A stretch of 64,000 nt of DNA from Kangiella profundi (GCF_002838765.1 NZ_CP025120.1:248001-312000); one strand, 5' to 3'; shown: positions 19,043-30,013, counted from the stretch's first letter. Notes: a model not told the origin generated them from the letters alone. Numbers and translations are program-made.

Positions 19043-20536
19043 ATGAGCAATAAAGAAATCTTGTTAGTGGTTGAAGCTGTATCGAATGAGAAGGATGTAC
19101 AGCCTGAAGTTATTTTTGGCGCTATTGAAGCTGCCCTGGCCACTGCCACAAAGAAAAAGCATGGCGTTGATATTGACGTACGTGTTGATATTGATCGTCA
19201 AACCGGTGATTACGATACATACCGTCGTTGGACAGTGGTAGCCGATGATGCGGTTGAAGATCCTTTGACTGAAACAACATTGTCAGCTGCTCAGGTTGAA
19301 GATCCTGAGATACAGTTAGGTGATTACGTTGAAGAGCAGATTGAATCTATTGAATTCGGTCGGATTGCTGCACAAACTGCAAAGCAGGTTATCGTACAGA
19401 AAGTTCGTGAAGCTGAGCGCGCAAAAACTGTTGAGGCTTTCCGCGACAAAGTAGGCGAGCTGGTAACTGGCGTTGTGAAGAAAGTAACTCGTGACTATAT
19501 CTTTATCGATTTGGGTAATAACGCTGAAGCGGTAATCCAGCGAGAAGAAATGATGCCTCGTGAAACAGTTCGAGCTGGTGATCGTGTACGTGGTTTGTTA
19601 TATGCCATCAGTACTGAAAACCGTGGCCCACAACTATTTGTAAGCCGTACTCGTCCAGAAATGCTGGAAGAGCTTTTCCGAATTGAAGTACCGGAAATTG
19701 GCGAAGAAGTTATTGAAATTAAAGGCGCAGCTCGTGACCCAGGTTCACGCGCTAAAGTTGCAGTTAAAACCAATGATAAACGTATTGACCCGGTAGGTGC
19801 CTGTGTCGGCATGCGTGGTGCTCGTGTACAGGCCGTTACTGGCGAGTTAAATGGTGAGCGAATCGATATCGTGCTTTATGATGACAATCCAGCGCAATAT
19901 GTGATTAACGCTATGGCACCTGCTGAAGTAGTTTCAATCGTTGTTGATGAAGATTCACGCAGCATGGATATTGCGGTCAGTGAAGATCAGTTAGCGCAGG
20001 CGATTGGTCGAAATGGTCAAAACATTCGTTTAGCCAGTGAGTTAACTGGTTGGGAATTGAATGTGATGACTGAAGAAGATTTCGCCACTAAGAATCAGTC
20101 AGAAACTGAGTCAATCGTGTCAATGTTTGTGGCGGACTTGGGTGTGGATGAAGATTTGGCAGACATACTGGTTCAAGAAGGTTTCACCACTCTTGAAGAA
20201 GTAGCCTATGTACCACAATCTGAAATGCTTGAAATTGAAGGTTTCGATGAAGACCTAGTGGAAGCCTTGAAATCACGTGCTAAAGACGTGCTATTAACAA
20301 AAGCGATTGCAAGTGAAGAACAGCTGGAAGAATCAGAGCCAGCAGAAGACTTATTAAATATGGAAGGTATGGATCGTCACCTGGCGTTTGTTCTAGCGAG
20401 CAAAGGCATTGTAACGATGGAAGATTTAGCAGAGCAATCAGTGGATGAGCTTGTAGAAATCGATGAACTTGATGAAGAGCGTGCCGCGAAGTTGATTATG
20501 ACCGCGCGTGCTCCTTGGTTCGAGGAGCAGGAATAA
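19043..20536 (+). CDS. nusA: Transcription termination/antitermination factor NusA
   Basis: RNA polymerase-binding factor controlling pausing, termination and antitermination. The 497-aa protein has the N-terminal RNAP-binding domain (about 1-125), S1 (about 135-200), two KH domains (about 230-345, including [18 protein letters not shown]) and two C-terminal acidic helix-hairpin-helix repeats (about 365-490), as in enteric NusA. In E. coli NusA feeds back on its own operon, which bears on the attenuator-like leader here. Confidence 0.97.
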   Translation: MSNKEILLVVEAVSNEKDVQPEVIFGAIEAALATATKKKHGVDIDVRVDIDRQTGDYDTYRRWTVVADDAVEDPLTETTLSAAQVEDPEIQLGDYVEEQIESIEFGRIAAQTAKQVIVQKVREAERAKTVEAFRDKVGELVTGVVKKVTRDYIFIDLGNNAEAVIQREEMMPRETVRAGDRVRGLLYAISTENRGPQLFVSRTRPEMLEELFRIEVPEIGEEVIEIKGAARDPGSRAKVAVKTNDKRIDPVGACVGMRGARVQAVTGELNGERIDIVLYDDNPAQYVINAMAPAEVVSIVVDEDSRSMDIAVSEDQLAQAIGRNGQNIRLASELTGWELNVMTEEDFATKNQSETESIVSMFVADLGVDEDLADILVQEGFTTLEEVAYVPQSEMLEIEGFDEDLVEALKSRAKDVLLTKAIASEEQLEESEPAEDLLNMEGMDRHLAFVLASKGIVTMEDLAEQSVDELVEIDELDEERAAKLIMTARAPWFEEQE

Positions 20537-20554
20537 TATAGCGGGGGATAGCGA

Positions 20555-23188
20555 ATGTCGAAAATTACAGTAAAAGATCTGGCTGAAACCGTCAAAACTC
20601 CAGTTGAAAAACTAATGGAGCAATTGTCGGCAGCTGGAATAAAAGTTAAAGGTCCCGAAGATGCCATTACGGATGAGCAGAAAAAGTCTTTATTGGCTTA
20701 TTTGCAAAAAAGCCATGGTGGTTCTGAAAGTACTGGTCCGAAGAAAATTACTCTTAACCGTACGCAAAAGAGTACTTTAAGTGTGACGAGTGCTGAAGGT
20801 AAGAAAAAATCAGTACAGGTTGCGGTAAAGAAAAAACGCACTTACGTAAAACGTTCTAGCGAAGAGTTAGCTAAGTTAGCGGCGGAAGAAGAAGCTGAGC
20901 GTAAAGCGCAAGAAGAAGCTAAGCGTCAGGCTGAAGAGGAAGCCAAGCGTAAAGCCGAAGAAGAAGCTAAGCGTCAGGCTGAAGAAGAAGCCAAGCGTAA
21001 AGCCGAAGAAGAGGCTAAAAAGAAAGCTCAAGAATCTAAGCAGGACGAAGAGGACAACGAGCCAGAAGAAAAGCCAGCGAAAAAAGCTGAGCCGGCACGT
21101 GAAGAGAAAAAGGACGATAAGAAAGGCAAGCCTTCTAAGGCTAAGCCAAAATCAAAGTCACGCTTTGACGATGATGACGATGAAGATGTTGTTGTTAAAA
21201 AGCCTAGCAAGCCTAAAGGTCCAGTTAAGCCAATGTCTATAGCTGACTTTGAAGAGAAGAGCGGGCATCGCAAAAAGAAACGTAAGAAAGGTAAAAAGAA
21301 AACTTCAGATGTGGACCTGGTTGCAGGTGCAATTGAAGACAGTAAGCGCGGTGTAGTGATTGAACAGAAAGTATATCAGGCACCAGAAGCTATGAAAAAA
21401 CACGGTTTCAAGAAACCAACAGATACTATTATTCATGAAGTAGAGATCCCGGAAGCCATTACGGTCGGTGAGCTTGCTAAAGCCATGACGGTTAAAGCAC
21501 CGGAACTCATGAAAGCAATGATGAAAGTGGGCGTTATGGCCACTATCAACCAATCGCTTGATCAGGAAACTGCCAGCTTGATCGTTGAAGAGATGGGCCA
21601 CAAGCCGGTACTCGTCAATGAGAATGAGATGGAAGAAAAAGCCTTATCAGAAGCGCATGATGAAACAGGTGAAACAAAACCTCGCGCTCCTGTGGTAACC
21701 ATCATGGGTCACGTTGACCACGGTAAAACATCGCTACTGGATTACATTCGTGCCAGTCACGTAGCATCAGGCGAAGCGGGTGGTATTACCCAGCACATCG
21801 GTGCTTATCATGTTGAAACTGATAAGGGCATGATCACTTTCCTGGATACCCCAGGTCACGCAGCGTTTACAGCAATGCGTGCACGTGGAGCGGAAGTTAC
21901 TGACATTGTAGTTCTAATTGTTGCGGCCGATGATGGCGTAATGCCACAGACTGTAGAAGCAGTTCAGCACGCTAAAGCAGCTGGCGTACCGATGATTGTT
22001 GCGGTGAACAAGATTGATAAGGAAGAAGCTGATCCTGATCGCGTTAAGAACGAACTATCACAACATGATGTTATCCCAGAAGACTGGGGTGGTGATGTGC
22101 AGTTTGTTCACGTTTCTGCGAAAAGTGGTCAGGGCGTTGATGAGCTTCTTGATTCAATTCTGCTGCAGTCAGAAGTATTGGAATTGAAAGCGACAGATGA
22201 AGGTGCAGCAAAAGGTTTCGTTATTGAAGCGCGTCTTGACAAAGGGCGTGGTGCGGTTGCATCTGTCCTGGTTCAGAAAGGTCAATTACGCAAAGGCGAT
22301 ATCTTACTGGCCGGCACCCATTATGGTCGTGTTCGCGCCTTGCTGGATGAAAACGGTGAGTCGATTGAATCAGCCGGTCCATCAATTCCGGTAGAAGTCT
22401 TAGGTTTATCAGGAGTTCCGGTGGCTGGTGATGAAGCGACTGTAGTTGCGGACGAGCGTACGGCACGTGAAATTGCAGATCGTCGTGAGCAAAAACAGCG
22501 TGAAGAATTCCAGGCGCGTCAGCAGAAAGCCAAGCTTGAAAATATGTTTGCCAACATGGGTAACGATGAGGAAACACAACAGCTCAACGTTATTATCAAG
22601 GCAGACGTACAGGGTTCGGTTGAAGCTTTGAATAAGTCATTAGTTGACTTGGCGACTGAAGAAGTTGAAGTCAAAGTGATTTCCAGTGGTGTTGGCGGCA
22701 TTAAAGAAACCGACGTTTCTCTAGCTGCAGCTTCAAATGCGATCATTATCGGCTTTAACGTTCGTGCAGATTCGGCATCTCGTAAGTTGGCGGAAAAAGA
22801 AGCTGTTGAAATCCGTTATTACAGTGTTATTTATGAAGCAATTGAAGAAGTTAAGGCGGCACTTGGTGGTATGTTATCACCAGAATCGCGTCAGGAAATT
22901 ATTGGCTTGGCAGAAGTTCGTGATGTCTTTAAGTCGCCTAAGTTAGGCGCAATTGCTGGCTGTATGGTAGTTGAAGGCGTTGTTAAGCGTCATAATCCAA
23001 TCCGTGTATTACGTGATGATGTTGTTATCTATGAAGGTGAGCTGGAATCGCTGCGCCGTTTCAAAGATGACGTGAACGAAGTTCGTAATGGCATGGAATG
23101 TGGTATCGGTGTTAAGAACTACAATGATGTGAAGCCTGGAGACAAGATCGAGGTGTTCCAGATTGTTGAAGTTCAACGTACTCTATAA
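20555..23188 (+). CDS. infB: Translation initiation factor IF-2
   Basis: GTPase that brings fMet-tRNA to the 30S subunit. The 877-aa protein has an N-terminal IF2 domain, a long charged linker (about residues 105-235) and the G domain with GHVDHGKT at about 384-391, DTPGHAAF and NKID, then the C-terminal domains. The linker holds an 8-residue repeat of the [16 protein letters not shown] type, visible as a 48-bp DNA tandem repeat. It is encoded downstream of the initiator tRNA it uses. Confidence 0.97.
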   Translation: MSKITVKDLAETVKTPVEKLMEQLSAAGIKVKGPEDAITDEQKKSLLAYLQKSHGGSESTGPKKITLNRTQKSTLSVTSAEGKKKSVQVAVKKKRTYVKRSSEELAKLAAEEEAERKAQEEAKRQAEEEAKRKAEEEAKRQAEEEAKRKAEEEAKKKAQESKQDEEDNEPEEKPAKKAEPAREEKKDDKKGKPSKAKPKSKSRFDDDDDEDVVVKKPSKPKGPVKPMSIADFEEKSGHRKKKRKKGKKKTSDVDLVAGAIEDSKRGVVIEQKVYQAPEAMKKHGFKKPTDTIIHEVEIPEAITVGELAKAMTVKAPELMKAMMKVGVMATINQSLDQETASLIVEEMGHKPVLVNENEMEEKALSEAHDETGETKPRAPVVTIMGHVDHGKTSLLDYIRASHVASGEAGGITQHIGAYHVETDKGMITFLDTPGHAAFTAMRARGAEVTDIVVLIVAADDGVMPQTVEAVQHAKAAGVPMIVAVNKIDKEEADPDRVKNELSQHDVIPEDWGGDVQFVHVSAKSGQGVDELLDSILLQSEVLELKATDEGAAKGFVIEARLDKGRGAVASVLVQKGQLRKGDILLAGTHYGRVRALLDENGESIESAGPSIPVEVLGLSGVPVAGDEATVVADERTAREIADRREQKQREEFQARQQKAKLENMFANMGNDEETQQLNVIIKADVQGSVEALNKSLVDLATEEVEVKVISSGVGGIKETDVSLAAASNAIIIGFNVRADSASRKLAEKEAVEIRYYSVIYEAIEEVKAALGGMLSPESRQEIIGLAEVRDVFKSPKLGAIAGCMVVEGVVKRHNPIRVLRDDVVIYEGELESLRRFKDDVNEVRNGMECGIGVKNYNDVKPGDKIEVFQIVEVQRTL
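20915..21030 (+). repeat. 48-bp tandem repeat inside infB
   Basis: GAAGCTAAGCG recurs at 20915 and 20963 and a variant begins at 21011, giving an exact 48-nt period; a half-period relative starts at 20891. It encodes 16 residues made of two 8-residue E/A/K/R units. The repeat is in frame, so copy number can change without breaking IF-2. Confidence 0.8.
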
Positions 23189-23209
23189 TTTGTAATTGGG
23201 TAGATAAAA

Positions 23210-23578
23210 ATGTCACAAGCACGCGCACAAAGAGTTGCAGATCAAATCCAACGTGAGTTGGCGGTATTGCTACAACGAGAAGTGAAAGACCCTCGATTGG
23301 GAATTGTCACTGTCTCTGCTGTAGAGGTCACCAGTGATCTTCAGAATGCGAAAGTGTTTGTGACTTTTTTAGGTAAAGACGATGAGCAGGAAATTAAGCA
23401 AGCGCTGGAAGTTCTTTCTGGCGCAGCTGGTTTTCTGCGCTCTCAATTAGCAAAATCCATTCGTATGCGTAGTGTTCCAAGCCTGCGCTTTTTATTTGAT
23501 AAGTCGATTGTTGAAGGCCAAAGAATGTCATCCTTGATTGAAAAGGCCATTTCAGAAGACGAGTCGAAAAAATCATAG
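23210..23578 (+). CDS. rbfA: Ribosome-binding factor A
   Basis: Small KH-fold protein (122 aa) that aids 16S rRNA 5'-end maturation in the 30S subunit, notably in cold. Family marks: N-terminal RAQRVADQIQRELA, VKDPRLGIVTVS and the C-terminal RSVPSLRFLFD. It begins 21 nt after infB and ends 22 nt before truB. Confidence 0.96.
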   Translation: MSQARAQRVADQIQRELAVLLQREVKDPRLGIVTVSAVEVTSDLQNAKVFVTFLGKDDEQEIKQALEVLSGAAGFLRSQLAKSIRMRSVPSLRFLFDKSIVEGQRMSSLIEKAISEDESKKS

Positions 23579-23600
23579 TTTAGATTTCCGGAGAAAGACC

Positions 23601-24527
23601 ATGGGCAGACGTCGTAAACGCGGTCGCGATATTACGGGCATCCTGCTATTGGATAAACCCACCGACATTACTTCCAATAAAGCGCTGCAACAAGCCAAGT
23701 TTTTGTATTTTGCCGCAAAAGCAGGCCACACAGGTGCATTGGATCCGATTGCAACCGGTGTGTTACCCATTTGCTTTGGCGAGGCTACCAAGTTTTCGCA
23801 ATATCTGCTCAATGCCGATAAGAAATATCGTGTAACAGCAAAGCTGGGTGAAAAGACCACCACAGCTGATCGCGAAGGTGAAGTGATCGAAAGTAAGCCA
23901 GTTGATGTAACGGAAGAACAACTTGTCAAATTACTGCAACAATTTAAAGGTACTATCAGCCAGGTTCCATCGATGTACTCAGCCTTAAAGAAAGATGGCG
24001 TGCCTCTTTATAAGTTGGCGCGCAAAGGTATTGAGGTTGAAAGGGACGCACGCGAAGTGGACATTTACTCACTTGAGCTGGTGGCTTTTAGCGGCGACGA
24101 ATTTGTTCTGGATGTACATTGTTCAAAGGGAACTTATGTACGAAATCTGGTCGAAGATATTGGTGATGAGCTGGGTTGTGGTGCACATGTGTTAGAATTA
24201 CGCCGCACTGCAGTTGGGGGTTTTACTCTTGAGCAGACCGTTTCAATGGCACACCTTGAAGAATTAAAACAAGCAGATGCCAAATTGGAAATGGATGAAC
24301 TGCTAGTTCCCGTTGAGCAGGCCCTGAGCCATATGCCCCTCGTCCAGTTAACGGATGATGAAGCCTACTATATCAGGCTTGGGCAGGCTGTTCAGATTGC
24401 CGGAGTGCCAGTAGACGGTAGTGTTGGTCTACTCCATGATAATCAATTTATTGGTGTGGGTGTTATCAATGATGATGGCAAAGTTGCACCAAGCCGCCTG
24501 ATCAGAACCGATGAGGCGAGTGTATAA
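23601..24527 (+). CDS. truB: tRNA pseudouridine(55) synthase
   Basis: Makes pseudouridine 55 in the T-loop of tRNAs. With ATG 23601 (GGAG about 8 nt upstream) it is 308 aa, close to E. coli TruB. The catalytic aspartate is D48 in GHTGALDPIATGVLP. A frame extending back to 23538 only overlaps rbfA and lacks a ribosome site. The C-terminal part resembles the PUA-like region of the family. Confidence 0.96.
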   Translation: MGRRRKRGRDITGILLLDKPTDITSNKALQQAKFLYFAAKAGHTGALDPIATGVLPICFGEATKFSQYLLNADKKYRVTAKLGEKTTTADREGEVIESKPVDVTEEQLVKLLQQFKGTISQVPSMYSALKKDGVPLYKLARKGIEVERDAREVDIYSLELVAFSGDEFVLDVHCSKGTYVRNLVEDIGDELGCGAHVLELRRTAVGGFTLEQTVSMAHLEELKQADAKLEMDELLVPVEQALSHMPLVQLTDDEAYYIRLGQAVQIAGVPVDGSVGLLHDNQFIGVGVINDDGKVAPSRLIRTDEASV

Positions 24528-24552
24528 AAATGAAAGATAAGGATTAAGGGTA

Positions 24553-25107
24553 ATGACTGAAATTGAAAAGCCACTGGTAATTTTCTCTCACGGTAAAGTT
24601 AGTGGTCCGAAAGGAAGTCGTATCCAGGCATTGTCGAAAATTGCTGAACGTATGGGGTTTGAGGTCGAATCATTGGATTATCGGCGCTTACCTACAAACG
24701 AACGAGTAGTTAAGCTGAATAATCATTTGGCTAACCTTCAACGCCCTTATGTTTTGGTAGGAACCAGTATGGGTGGCTATGTTTCTGCTGTAGCCGGTAT
24801 TGAAAATCATCCGTTGGGCATGTTTTTGATATCGCCTGCTATTTACCTGGACGGCTATGCGGAAGCAGAGCTTGAAAAGGTAAAATGCCCGGTAACCATT
24901 GTTCATGGTTGGAAAGATGACATTGTACCCGTAGCAAATGTCATTAAATTTGCCCACGCAGCCGGCGCAAATCTGCATATTTTCGATGGCGGACACCGCT
25001 TGCGCGAAAAGCTCCCAGAAACAGAGTCCTGCTTTGAGCAGTTTCTTAGGCAATGCTTCATCGAATCCACAATTGATTTGCCGCTAAAAGATGCGGTAAA
25101 TCAGTAA
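24553..25107 (+). CDS. Alpha/beta hydrolase, small esterase-like
   Basis: 184-aa single-domain alpha/beta hydrolase of unknown substrate. The nucleophile elbow is G-T-S-M-G with S72; the likely acid is D122 or D123 (HGWKDDIVP) and the histidine is H148 (DGGHRL), so the triad appears complete. No signal peptide. It sits between truB and rpsO, where the enteric operon has nothing, 25 bp after truB. It resembles short YqiA/RBBP9-like hydrolases, but a specific function is not claimed. Confidence 0.85.
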   Translation: MTEIEKPLVIFSHGKVSGPKGSRIQALSKIAERMGFEVESLDYRRLPTNERVVKLNNHLANLQRPYVLVGTSMGGYVSAVAGIENHPLGMFLISPAIYLDGYAEAELEKVKCPVTIVHGWKDDIVPVANVIKFAHAAGANLHIFDGGHRLREKLPETESCFEQFLRQCFIESTIDLPLKDAVNQ

Positions 25108-25145
25108 AAATCTCAATAAAAACGGGCTATTTGGCGCTTTATCGC

Positions 25146-25175
25146 TTGCTGAATGGTGAGTGACTAAGGTAAAAT
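25146..25175 (+). promoter_or_regulatory. Candidate rpsO promoter
   Basis: TTGCTG (25146-25151), an 18-nt spacer and TAAAAT (25170-25175), about 87 bp before rpsO. In E. coli rpsO also has its own promoter inside this cluster. By-eye match only. Confidence 0.4.
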
Positions 25176-25261
25176 CCCGCATTCATTTGACTGGCTGAAT
25201 TAGTGATTGGCCGGTCTTGTTTAAAAACTTGGGCAAGTCCCTGAAATTTGGAGTAAAAAAT

Positions 25262-25531
25262 ATGTCACTAAGTCCTGAAGCGAAAGCTGAGATTGTAAAA
25301 GAACACGCACGCGGTGAAGGCGATACTGGTTCTCCTGAAGTACAAGTAGCGTTATTGACTGCGCAAATTAACCATTTGCAAGATCACTTTAAAGTGCATA
25401 AGCATGACCACCACTCGCGTCGTGGCTTGTTGCGTATGGTTAGCCAGCGTCGTAAGTTGCTTGATTATTTGAAACGCAAAGATCAAGACCGCTACTCTGA
25501 CCTCATTAAGAAATTAGGTCTGCGTCGCTAA
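25262..25531 (+). CDS. rpsO: 30S ribosomal protein S15
   Basis: 89-aa primary-binding protein of the 30S subunit that contacts 16S rRNA and bridges to 23S. The core [18 protein letters not shown] and the [24 protein letters not shown] stretch are diagnostic. Start at ATG 25262 with GGAG upstream; a longer frame from 25217 is not the real start. A terminator follows directly. Confidence 0.98.
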   Translation: MSLSPEAKAEIVKEHARGEGDTGSPEVQVALLTAQINHLQDHFKVHKHDHHSRRGLLRMVSQRRKLLDYLKRKDQDRYSDLIKKLGLRR

Positions 25532-25540
25532 AAAGAATAA

Positions 25541-25563
25541 AGGGGCCTTTAGGCCCCTTTTTG
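25541..25563 (+). terminator. Terminator between rpsO and pnp
   Basis: GGGGCC-TTTA-GGCCCC followed by TTTTT, 10 nt after the rpsO stop. Partial read-through would still feed pnp, as in the E. coli rpsO-pnp arrangement. Confidence 0.85.
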
Positions 25564-25589
25564 CTTTCAGACGATGTGGGTTCTGAAAG
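25564..25589 (+). promoter_or_regulatory. pnp leader hairpin
   Basis: CTTTCAG (25564-25570) and CTGAAAG (25583-25589) form a perfect 7-bp stem 26 nt before the pnp start. In E. coli the pnp leader stem is cut by RNase III and mediates PNPase autocontrol; the same role here is inferred from position. Confidence 0.4.
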
Positions 25590-25615
25590 TGTTGAAACTT
25601 AAATAGGAAAATACT

Positions 25616-27736
25616 GTGGAATATACAAAAAAATCTTTTGAATACGGTGGCCGTACGGTCACGATGGAAACGGGTCGTGTTGCTCGTCAAGCGACTGGTG
25701 CAGTAGTTATTGACTGCGAAGGAACAACTGCGTTTGTAGCTGTAACTGGTAAGAAAGAAGCCAAAGAAGGTCAGGATTTCTTCCCTTTAACAGTAAACTA
25801 CACAGAGAAAACATATGCTGCGGGTAAAATCCCAGGCGGTTTCTTAAAGCGCGAAGCGCGCCCATCAGACGAAGAAACGTTAATCGCACGTCTTATTGAC
25901 CGTCCTTTACGTCCTCTATTCCCAGAGGGTTTTGTGAACGAAGTTCAAATCGTCATTACGATTGTTTCGATTAATCAGGATGTACCTACCGAAGTGGTTG
26001 CCATGTTAGGTGCTTCAGCGGCATTAGAAATTTCAGGCATTCCGTTTAATGGTCCTGTTGGTGCTGCGCAAGTGGGTTACATTGATGGCGAATACGTATT
26101 AAACCCGTCAGTAACTCAACTAAAAAATTCAAAATTAGACTTGATGGTTGCCGGTACAGAAAGTGCTGTGTTGATGGTTGAGTCAGAAGCTGATGAATTA
26201 CCTGAAAGTGTAATGCTTGGTGCTGTAATGTATGGTCACCAGGAATCTCAAGTTGCCATTAAGGCGATTAAAGAATTTGCTGCAGAAGCTGCAAAGCCTA
26301 AGTGGGAATGGTCAGCTCCAGAGAAAAATGTTTCTCTACACGATGCTGTAAAAAATCATTCTTTTGCTGCAATCGAAGAAGCATATCAGATTGCTGATAA
26401 AGCTGAGCGTTATGCCAAGATCGGTGAATTAACCGATGCGTGTGTAGAAGCGTTAGCGGGCGACGAAGAAGGTCAGCCTTCAGCCGACGAAGTTAAAGAT
26501 GTGTTCCACTCAATTGAGAAAGAAGTGGTTCGTACACGTATTATTTCTGGTAAACCTCGTATCGATGGTCGTGACCCAGATATGGTTCGTGCATTGGATA
26601 TCCGTACTGGCGTTTTCCCTCGCACACACGGTTCAGCAATCTTTACGCGCGGCGAAACTCAGGCCATGGTTTTTGCAACTTTGGGTACTGAGCGTGATGC
26701 ACAGATTAAAGACAGTATCATGGGTGAGTCTAAAGACCACTTCATGTTGCACTATAACTTCCCTCCATACTGTGTGGGTGAGACTGGCTTTATGGGCTCG
26801 CCAAAGCGTCGCGAAATCGGTCATGGCCGTCTAGCGAAACGCGGTGTTGCAGCAATGGTTCCAAGCATCGCTGAATTCCCATACACCATACGCGTCGTTT
26901 CAGAAATTACTGAATCTAACGGCTCAAGCTCAATGGCTTCTGTTTGTGGTACTTCATTGGCATTGATGGATGCCGGTGTACCGATGAAAGCTCCTGTAGC
27001 TGGTATCGCAATGGGTCTGGTTAAAGAAGCTGACAACTTTGTTGTATTGTCAGACATCCTGGGTGATGAAGATCACTTGGGTGACATGGACTTTAAGGTA
27101 GCTGGTACTCAAGACGGTATCACTGCGCTTCAGATGGATATCAAGATTGAAGGTATTACTCAGGAAATTATGGAACAGGCGCTGCATCAAGCAAAAGGCG
27201 GCCGTCTTCATATCTTGAGCGTGATGAACCAGGCAATCGACAAGCCACGTGATGATATTTCTCAATATGCACCACGTATTACTGCCATCAAGATTCCAGT
27301 AGACAAAATTTCAGAAGTGATTGGTAAAGGTGGTTCAACCATCCGTGCCCTTACTGAAGAAACTGGCGCTACTATCGAAATCGAAGATGACGGTACGGTA
27401 AAAGTCGCTTCATCTGATGCTGATGGTGCTGCAGAAGCAGTACGTCGTATCAAGTTGATGACTATGCCAATTGAAGCGGGCATGGAGTTTGAAGGTAAAG
27501 TGGTTCGTCTAGCGGACTTCGGTGCTTTCGTAGAAATCACTCCTGGACGCGATGGTCTGGTTCATATTTCACAAATCGCTCATGAGCGTGTGAATAAAGT
27601 CACTGACTACTTGAAAGAAGGTGATGTCGTTAAAGTTAAAGTACTGGAAGTGGATCGTCAGAATCGTATCCGTCTAAGTATGAAAGCTTTAATTGATCCA
27701 CCTGCGCAAGAAGAAGCTCCTGCAAACGCAGAGTAA
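25616..27736 (+). CDS. pnp: Polyribonucleotide nucleotidyltransferase (PNPase)
   Basis: 3'-5' phosphorolytic exoribonuclease and degradosome component. The 706-aa protein has two RNase PH-like domains joined by a helical segment, then a KH domain ([12 protein letters not shown] near residue 568) and an S1 domain (about 625-695), ending in a short acidic tail. Start is GTG at 25616 with AGGA 7 nt upstream. The C-terminal tail is short, as is usual. Confidence 0.97.
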   Translation: MEYTKKSFEYGGRTVTMETGRVARQATGAVVIDCEGTTAFVAVTGKKEAKEGQDFFPLTVNYTEKTYAAGKIPGGFLKREARPSDEETLIARLIDRPLRPLFPEGFVNEVQIVITIVSINQDVPTEVVAMLGASAALEISGIPFNGPVGAAQVGYIDGEYVLNPSVTQLKNSKLDLMVAGTESAVLMVESEADELPESVMLGAVMYGHQESQVAIKAIKEFAAEAAKPKWEWSAPEKNVSLHDAVKNHSFAAIEEAYQIADKAERYAKIGELTDACVEALAGDEEGQPSADEVKDVFHSIEKEVVRTRIISGKPRIDGRDPDMVRALDIRTGVFPRTHGSAIFTRGETQAMVFATLGTERDAQIKDSIMGESKDHFMLHYNFPPYCVGETGFMGSPKRREIGHGRLAKRGVAAMVPSIAEFPYTIRVVSEITESNGSSSMASVCGTSLALMDAGVPMKAPVAGIAMGLVKEADNFVVLSDILGDEDHLGDMDFKVAGTQDGITALQMDIKIEGITQEIMEQALHQAKGGRLHILSVMNQAIDKPRDDISQYAPRITAIKIPVDKISEVIGKGGSTIRALTEETGATIEIEDDGTVKVASSDADGAAEAVRRIKLMTMPIEAGMEFEGKVVRLADFGAFVEITPGRDGLVHISQIAHERVNKVTDYLKEGDVVKVKVLEVDRQNRIRLSMKALIDPPAQEEAPANAE

Positions 27737-27761
27737 CTTTTGCCAAATCAGTTAAGCTGAT

Positions 27762-27790
27762 AAAAAAAGGGAGCCTTGGCTCCCTTTTTT
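27762..27790. terminator. Bidirectional terminator between pnp and the M4 protease
   Basis: An A-run, GGGAGCC-TT-GGCTCCC and a T-run. The A/T runs on both sides allow it to end pnp from the left and the convergent protease gene from the right. Confidence 0.9.
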
Positions 27791-27808
27791 GTTGCTTGAA
27801 ATATAAGT

Positions 27809-30013
27809 TTATTGAGGCGTTGCTTCGATTCGTAAAGTAACTCCAGACGAAGCATTGTAACCACGAATACCGATATACCATGTGCCTGATTGAGGTGCAC
27901 TGAAGGTACAGACTTCCTCATTGCCCCATTTATAAGGGCGGCAGTCATAGCTTGAGGATGTCGGTGCAGAGCCACGGCGAACATAAAGGTCTGCATCACC
28001 AGAACCTCCGGTAATGGTCACTGTCAGGTTACTGTAGCCTTCGCCCAGAACCTGGGTGTAGTTAGCCCAGCTGTTTTGCGCGACAGAAATATTGCTGATT
28101 GTGCGGTCAATAGGCTGTGGAACAGGATCGCTACTATCATCATAGCTACCCACTAAAGTGACGTTTGAGAAGCTTGAGTAGGCTTTGAGGCGTACATAAT
28201 AGGTACCACCACCATTACCAGTACAGCTTTCGTTGTTACCATTACGGTATGGGCGACAATCATAGCTGGAGTCCGTTGGCATACTGCCTTTCTTAACGTA
28301 TAGATCAGCATCACCAGAACCACCACTGATGGCAAATTGGATATTGGAAGCGCCATCAGGTACTGCCATCACAAATCCAAGGTCACTGCCTGTTGAAGCT
28401 GCAAGGCCTGTCATAGGTACGCCATTTTCCAGGTCATTATCGCCAGGATCGGTTGGGTCGTCATCCTGTCCACACTCTCGGCCCGGGCTAACATTACTGT
28501 TAACGCCAACCGCAACTAAAGTCGCCTGAACATCGTTGACTTCATAGCCCAAGTCACAGGCCGCGTCGAGAACACCATCACCAGCATCATTCCAGTTGGT
28601 ATTCGATGTCCAGTAATTACGGTTAGCCTGGGTGTAAACTTCGAATGCCTTTTTGGTATCCCAGCCGGATGTGGTTGCCAATAAATAGAATGCTTTATTG
28701 TAAACACCGGAGCTGTGGTGAACATCCATGCCTGATGAAAAGTCTGATTGATGATCAATGGATTTATTATCTTGCGGCGGATTGTTCATGTAACGCAGGG
28801 CACCGTTGCCTTTGAAGATCTGTTCGCCAACCAAGAAATCGTTCGAACCATTCATGTAATATTCGGCAGCTTCACCTGACATATCCGAGTAAGACTCATT
28901 CAGGCCACCAGATTTACCGCTGTAAACCAGATTGGAATTTTGTTGAGTAAAACCGTGACTGACTTCGTGGGCCATAACGTCGAGGGATACCAAAGGGTAA
29001 AATGTCGAGGCTCCATCACCAAAGGTCATTTGCTGACCATCCCAGAAAGCATTTTCGTAGTTGTTGCCATAGTGAACACGCACACGAAGCTTCTGAGTCA
29101 ATGGCGCTGCGTTAAACCAGTCGCTGAACATATTGAAGACAACATTACCGAAATAATGACCATCATTTAATGGCGAGTAGGCACCGTTTATTTCTTTAAC
29201 CGTATTTTCCGGGCAAGTAAAACTGTGAATGCTGTCACCAGACGTCGAATTATTCATATTGATGGTATCGACATTACTGCTGGTCATGCTACAGGTGCTG
29301 CCTGATTGAGCCACATCCAGATAACCAAAATCAGTGCCATAGACATAGCGGCCAGTTTTCTGGTTGCCGCCAGGGCCGGTACCATTGGCAGTTTGCAGGT
29401 TGTCATAGGAATGAATGACTTCCCCAGTCTTGGCGTCAATAAACATTTGCGGGCGCGAGGGCTGATCAGCGTGAGCAACAAAACTTACTGAGTAAACCAG
29501 GCGGGCAATGCCATCAGGATCCTGCCAGATTGCCAGTTCAGAGGTTTCATTCTCATAAACAGGAGCTTGACTAGAAACCAGCGACATCTGTTGATGACCT
29601 TTGGCAATGGACAAGGCGCGCTTACCTGAAATTTTGGGTGTTACGTCATTAATATCCAGTGCGATATTCTGTAAAACTGCACCATGAGCAAAATTTGAAA
29701 CACCGCCAGCATTGCTAGTGATAATGATATCGTCGCCAATGACAGGAATGCCCTTAAAGAATTGCTGATAGCGAGTGGTTACAGTGCCATTGTCATTGGT
29801 ATAGGTTTTGCGTGGCTTTAGCGATTCTTCGCTGGAAAGACCAACTAACTGTGAGACGTTGGCAGCTAAGCTGACCGGAACGCTCTGTTGCTGAGCAATA
29901 GCGCTTTGTAGGTTGGAATTATCACGCAACGACTTTCGCTCCGCGGCCTGACCAACGGAAGCCATTACGCAAAGTGATAAAGCACTCAGCGTGAACTTAT
30001 GGATCTTGTTCAT
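27809..30013 (-). CDS. Secreted M4 (thermolysin/vibriolysin-like) zinc metalloprotease with two PPC domains
   Basis: Predicted exported protease. Signal peptide about 1-23 (cut after GQAA), FTP/PepSY propeptide about 40-205, M4 catalytic domain about 220-505 with zinc motif H349-E-V-S-H353, third ligand E373 in LNESYSD and catalytic histidine at 432 in DVHHSSG. A D-rich linker leads to two PPC (pre-peptidase C-terminal) domains, about 540-625 and 637-734. The two share the pattern SGGSGDADLYV, SSYDCRPY and a later cysteine, so they arose by duplication. AAGGAGA just before the ATG supports the start. Likely role is nutrient scavenging from protein; PPC domains are usually removed after export. 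Confidence 0.93.
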   Translation of the reverse strand: MNKIHKFTLSALSLCVMASVGQAAERKSLRDNSNLQSAIAQQQSVPVSLAANVSQLVGLSSEESLKPRKTYTNDNGTVTTRYQQFFKGIPVIGDDIIITSNAGGVSNFAHGAVLQNIALDINDVTPKISGKRALSIAKGHQQMSLVSSQAPVYENETSELAIWQDPDGIARLVYSVSFVAHADQPSRPQMFIDAKTGEVIHSYDNLQTANGTGPGGNQKTGRYVYGTDFGYLDVAQSGSTCSMTSSNVDTINMNNSTSGDSIHSFTCPENTVKEINGAYSPLNDGHYFGNVVFNMFSDWFNAAPLTQKLRVRVHYGNNYENAFWDGQQMTFGDGASTFYPLVSLDVMAHEVSHGFTQQNSNLVYSGKSGGLNESYSDMSGEAAEYYMNGSNDFLVGEQIFKGNGALRYMNNPPQDNKSIDHQSDFSSGMDVHHSSGVYNKAFYLLATTSGWDTKKAFEVYTQANRNYWTSNTNWNDAGDGVLDAACDLGYEVNDVQATLVAVGVNSNVSPGRECGQDDDPTDPGDNDLENGVPMTGLAASTGSDLGFVMAVPDGASNIQFAISGGSGDADLYVKKGSMPTDSSYDCRPYRNGNNESCTGNGGGTYYVRLKAYSSFSNVTLVGSYDDSSDPVPQPIDRTISNISVAQNSWANYTQVLGEGYSNLTVTITGGSGDADLYVRRGSAPTSSSYDCRPYKWGNEEVCTFSAPQSGTWYIGIRGYNASSGVTLRIEATPQ

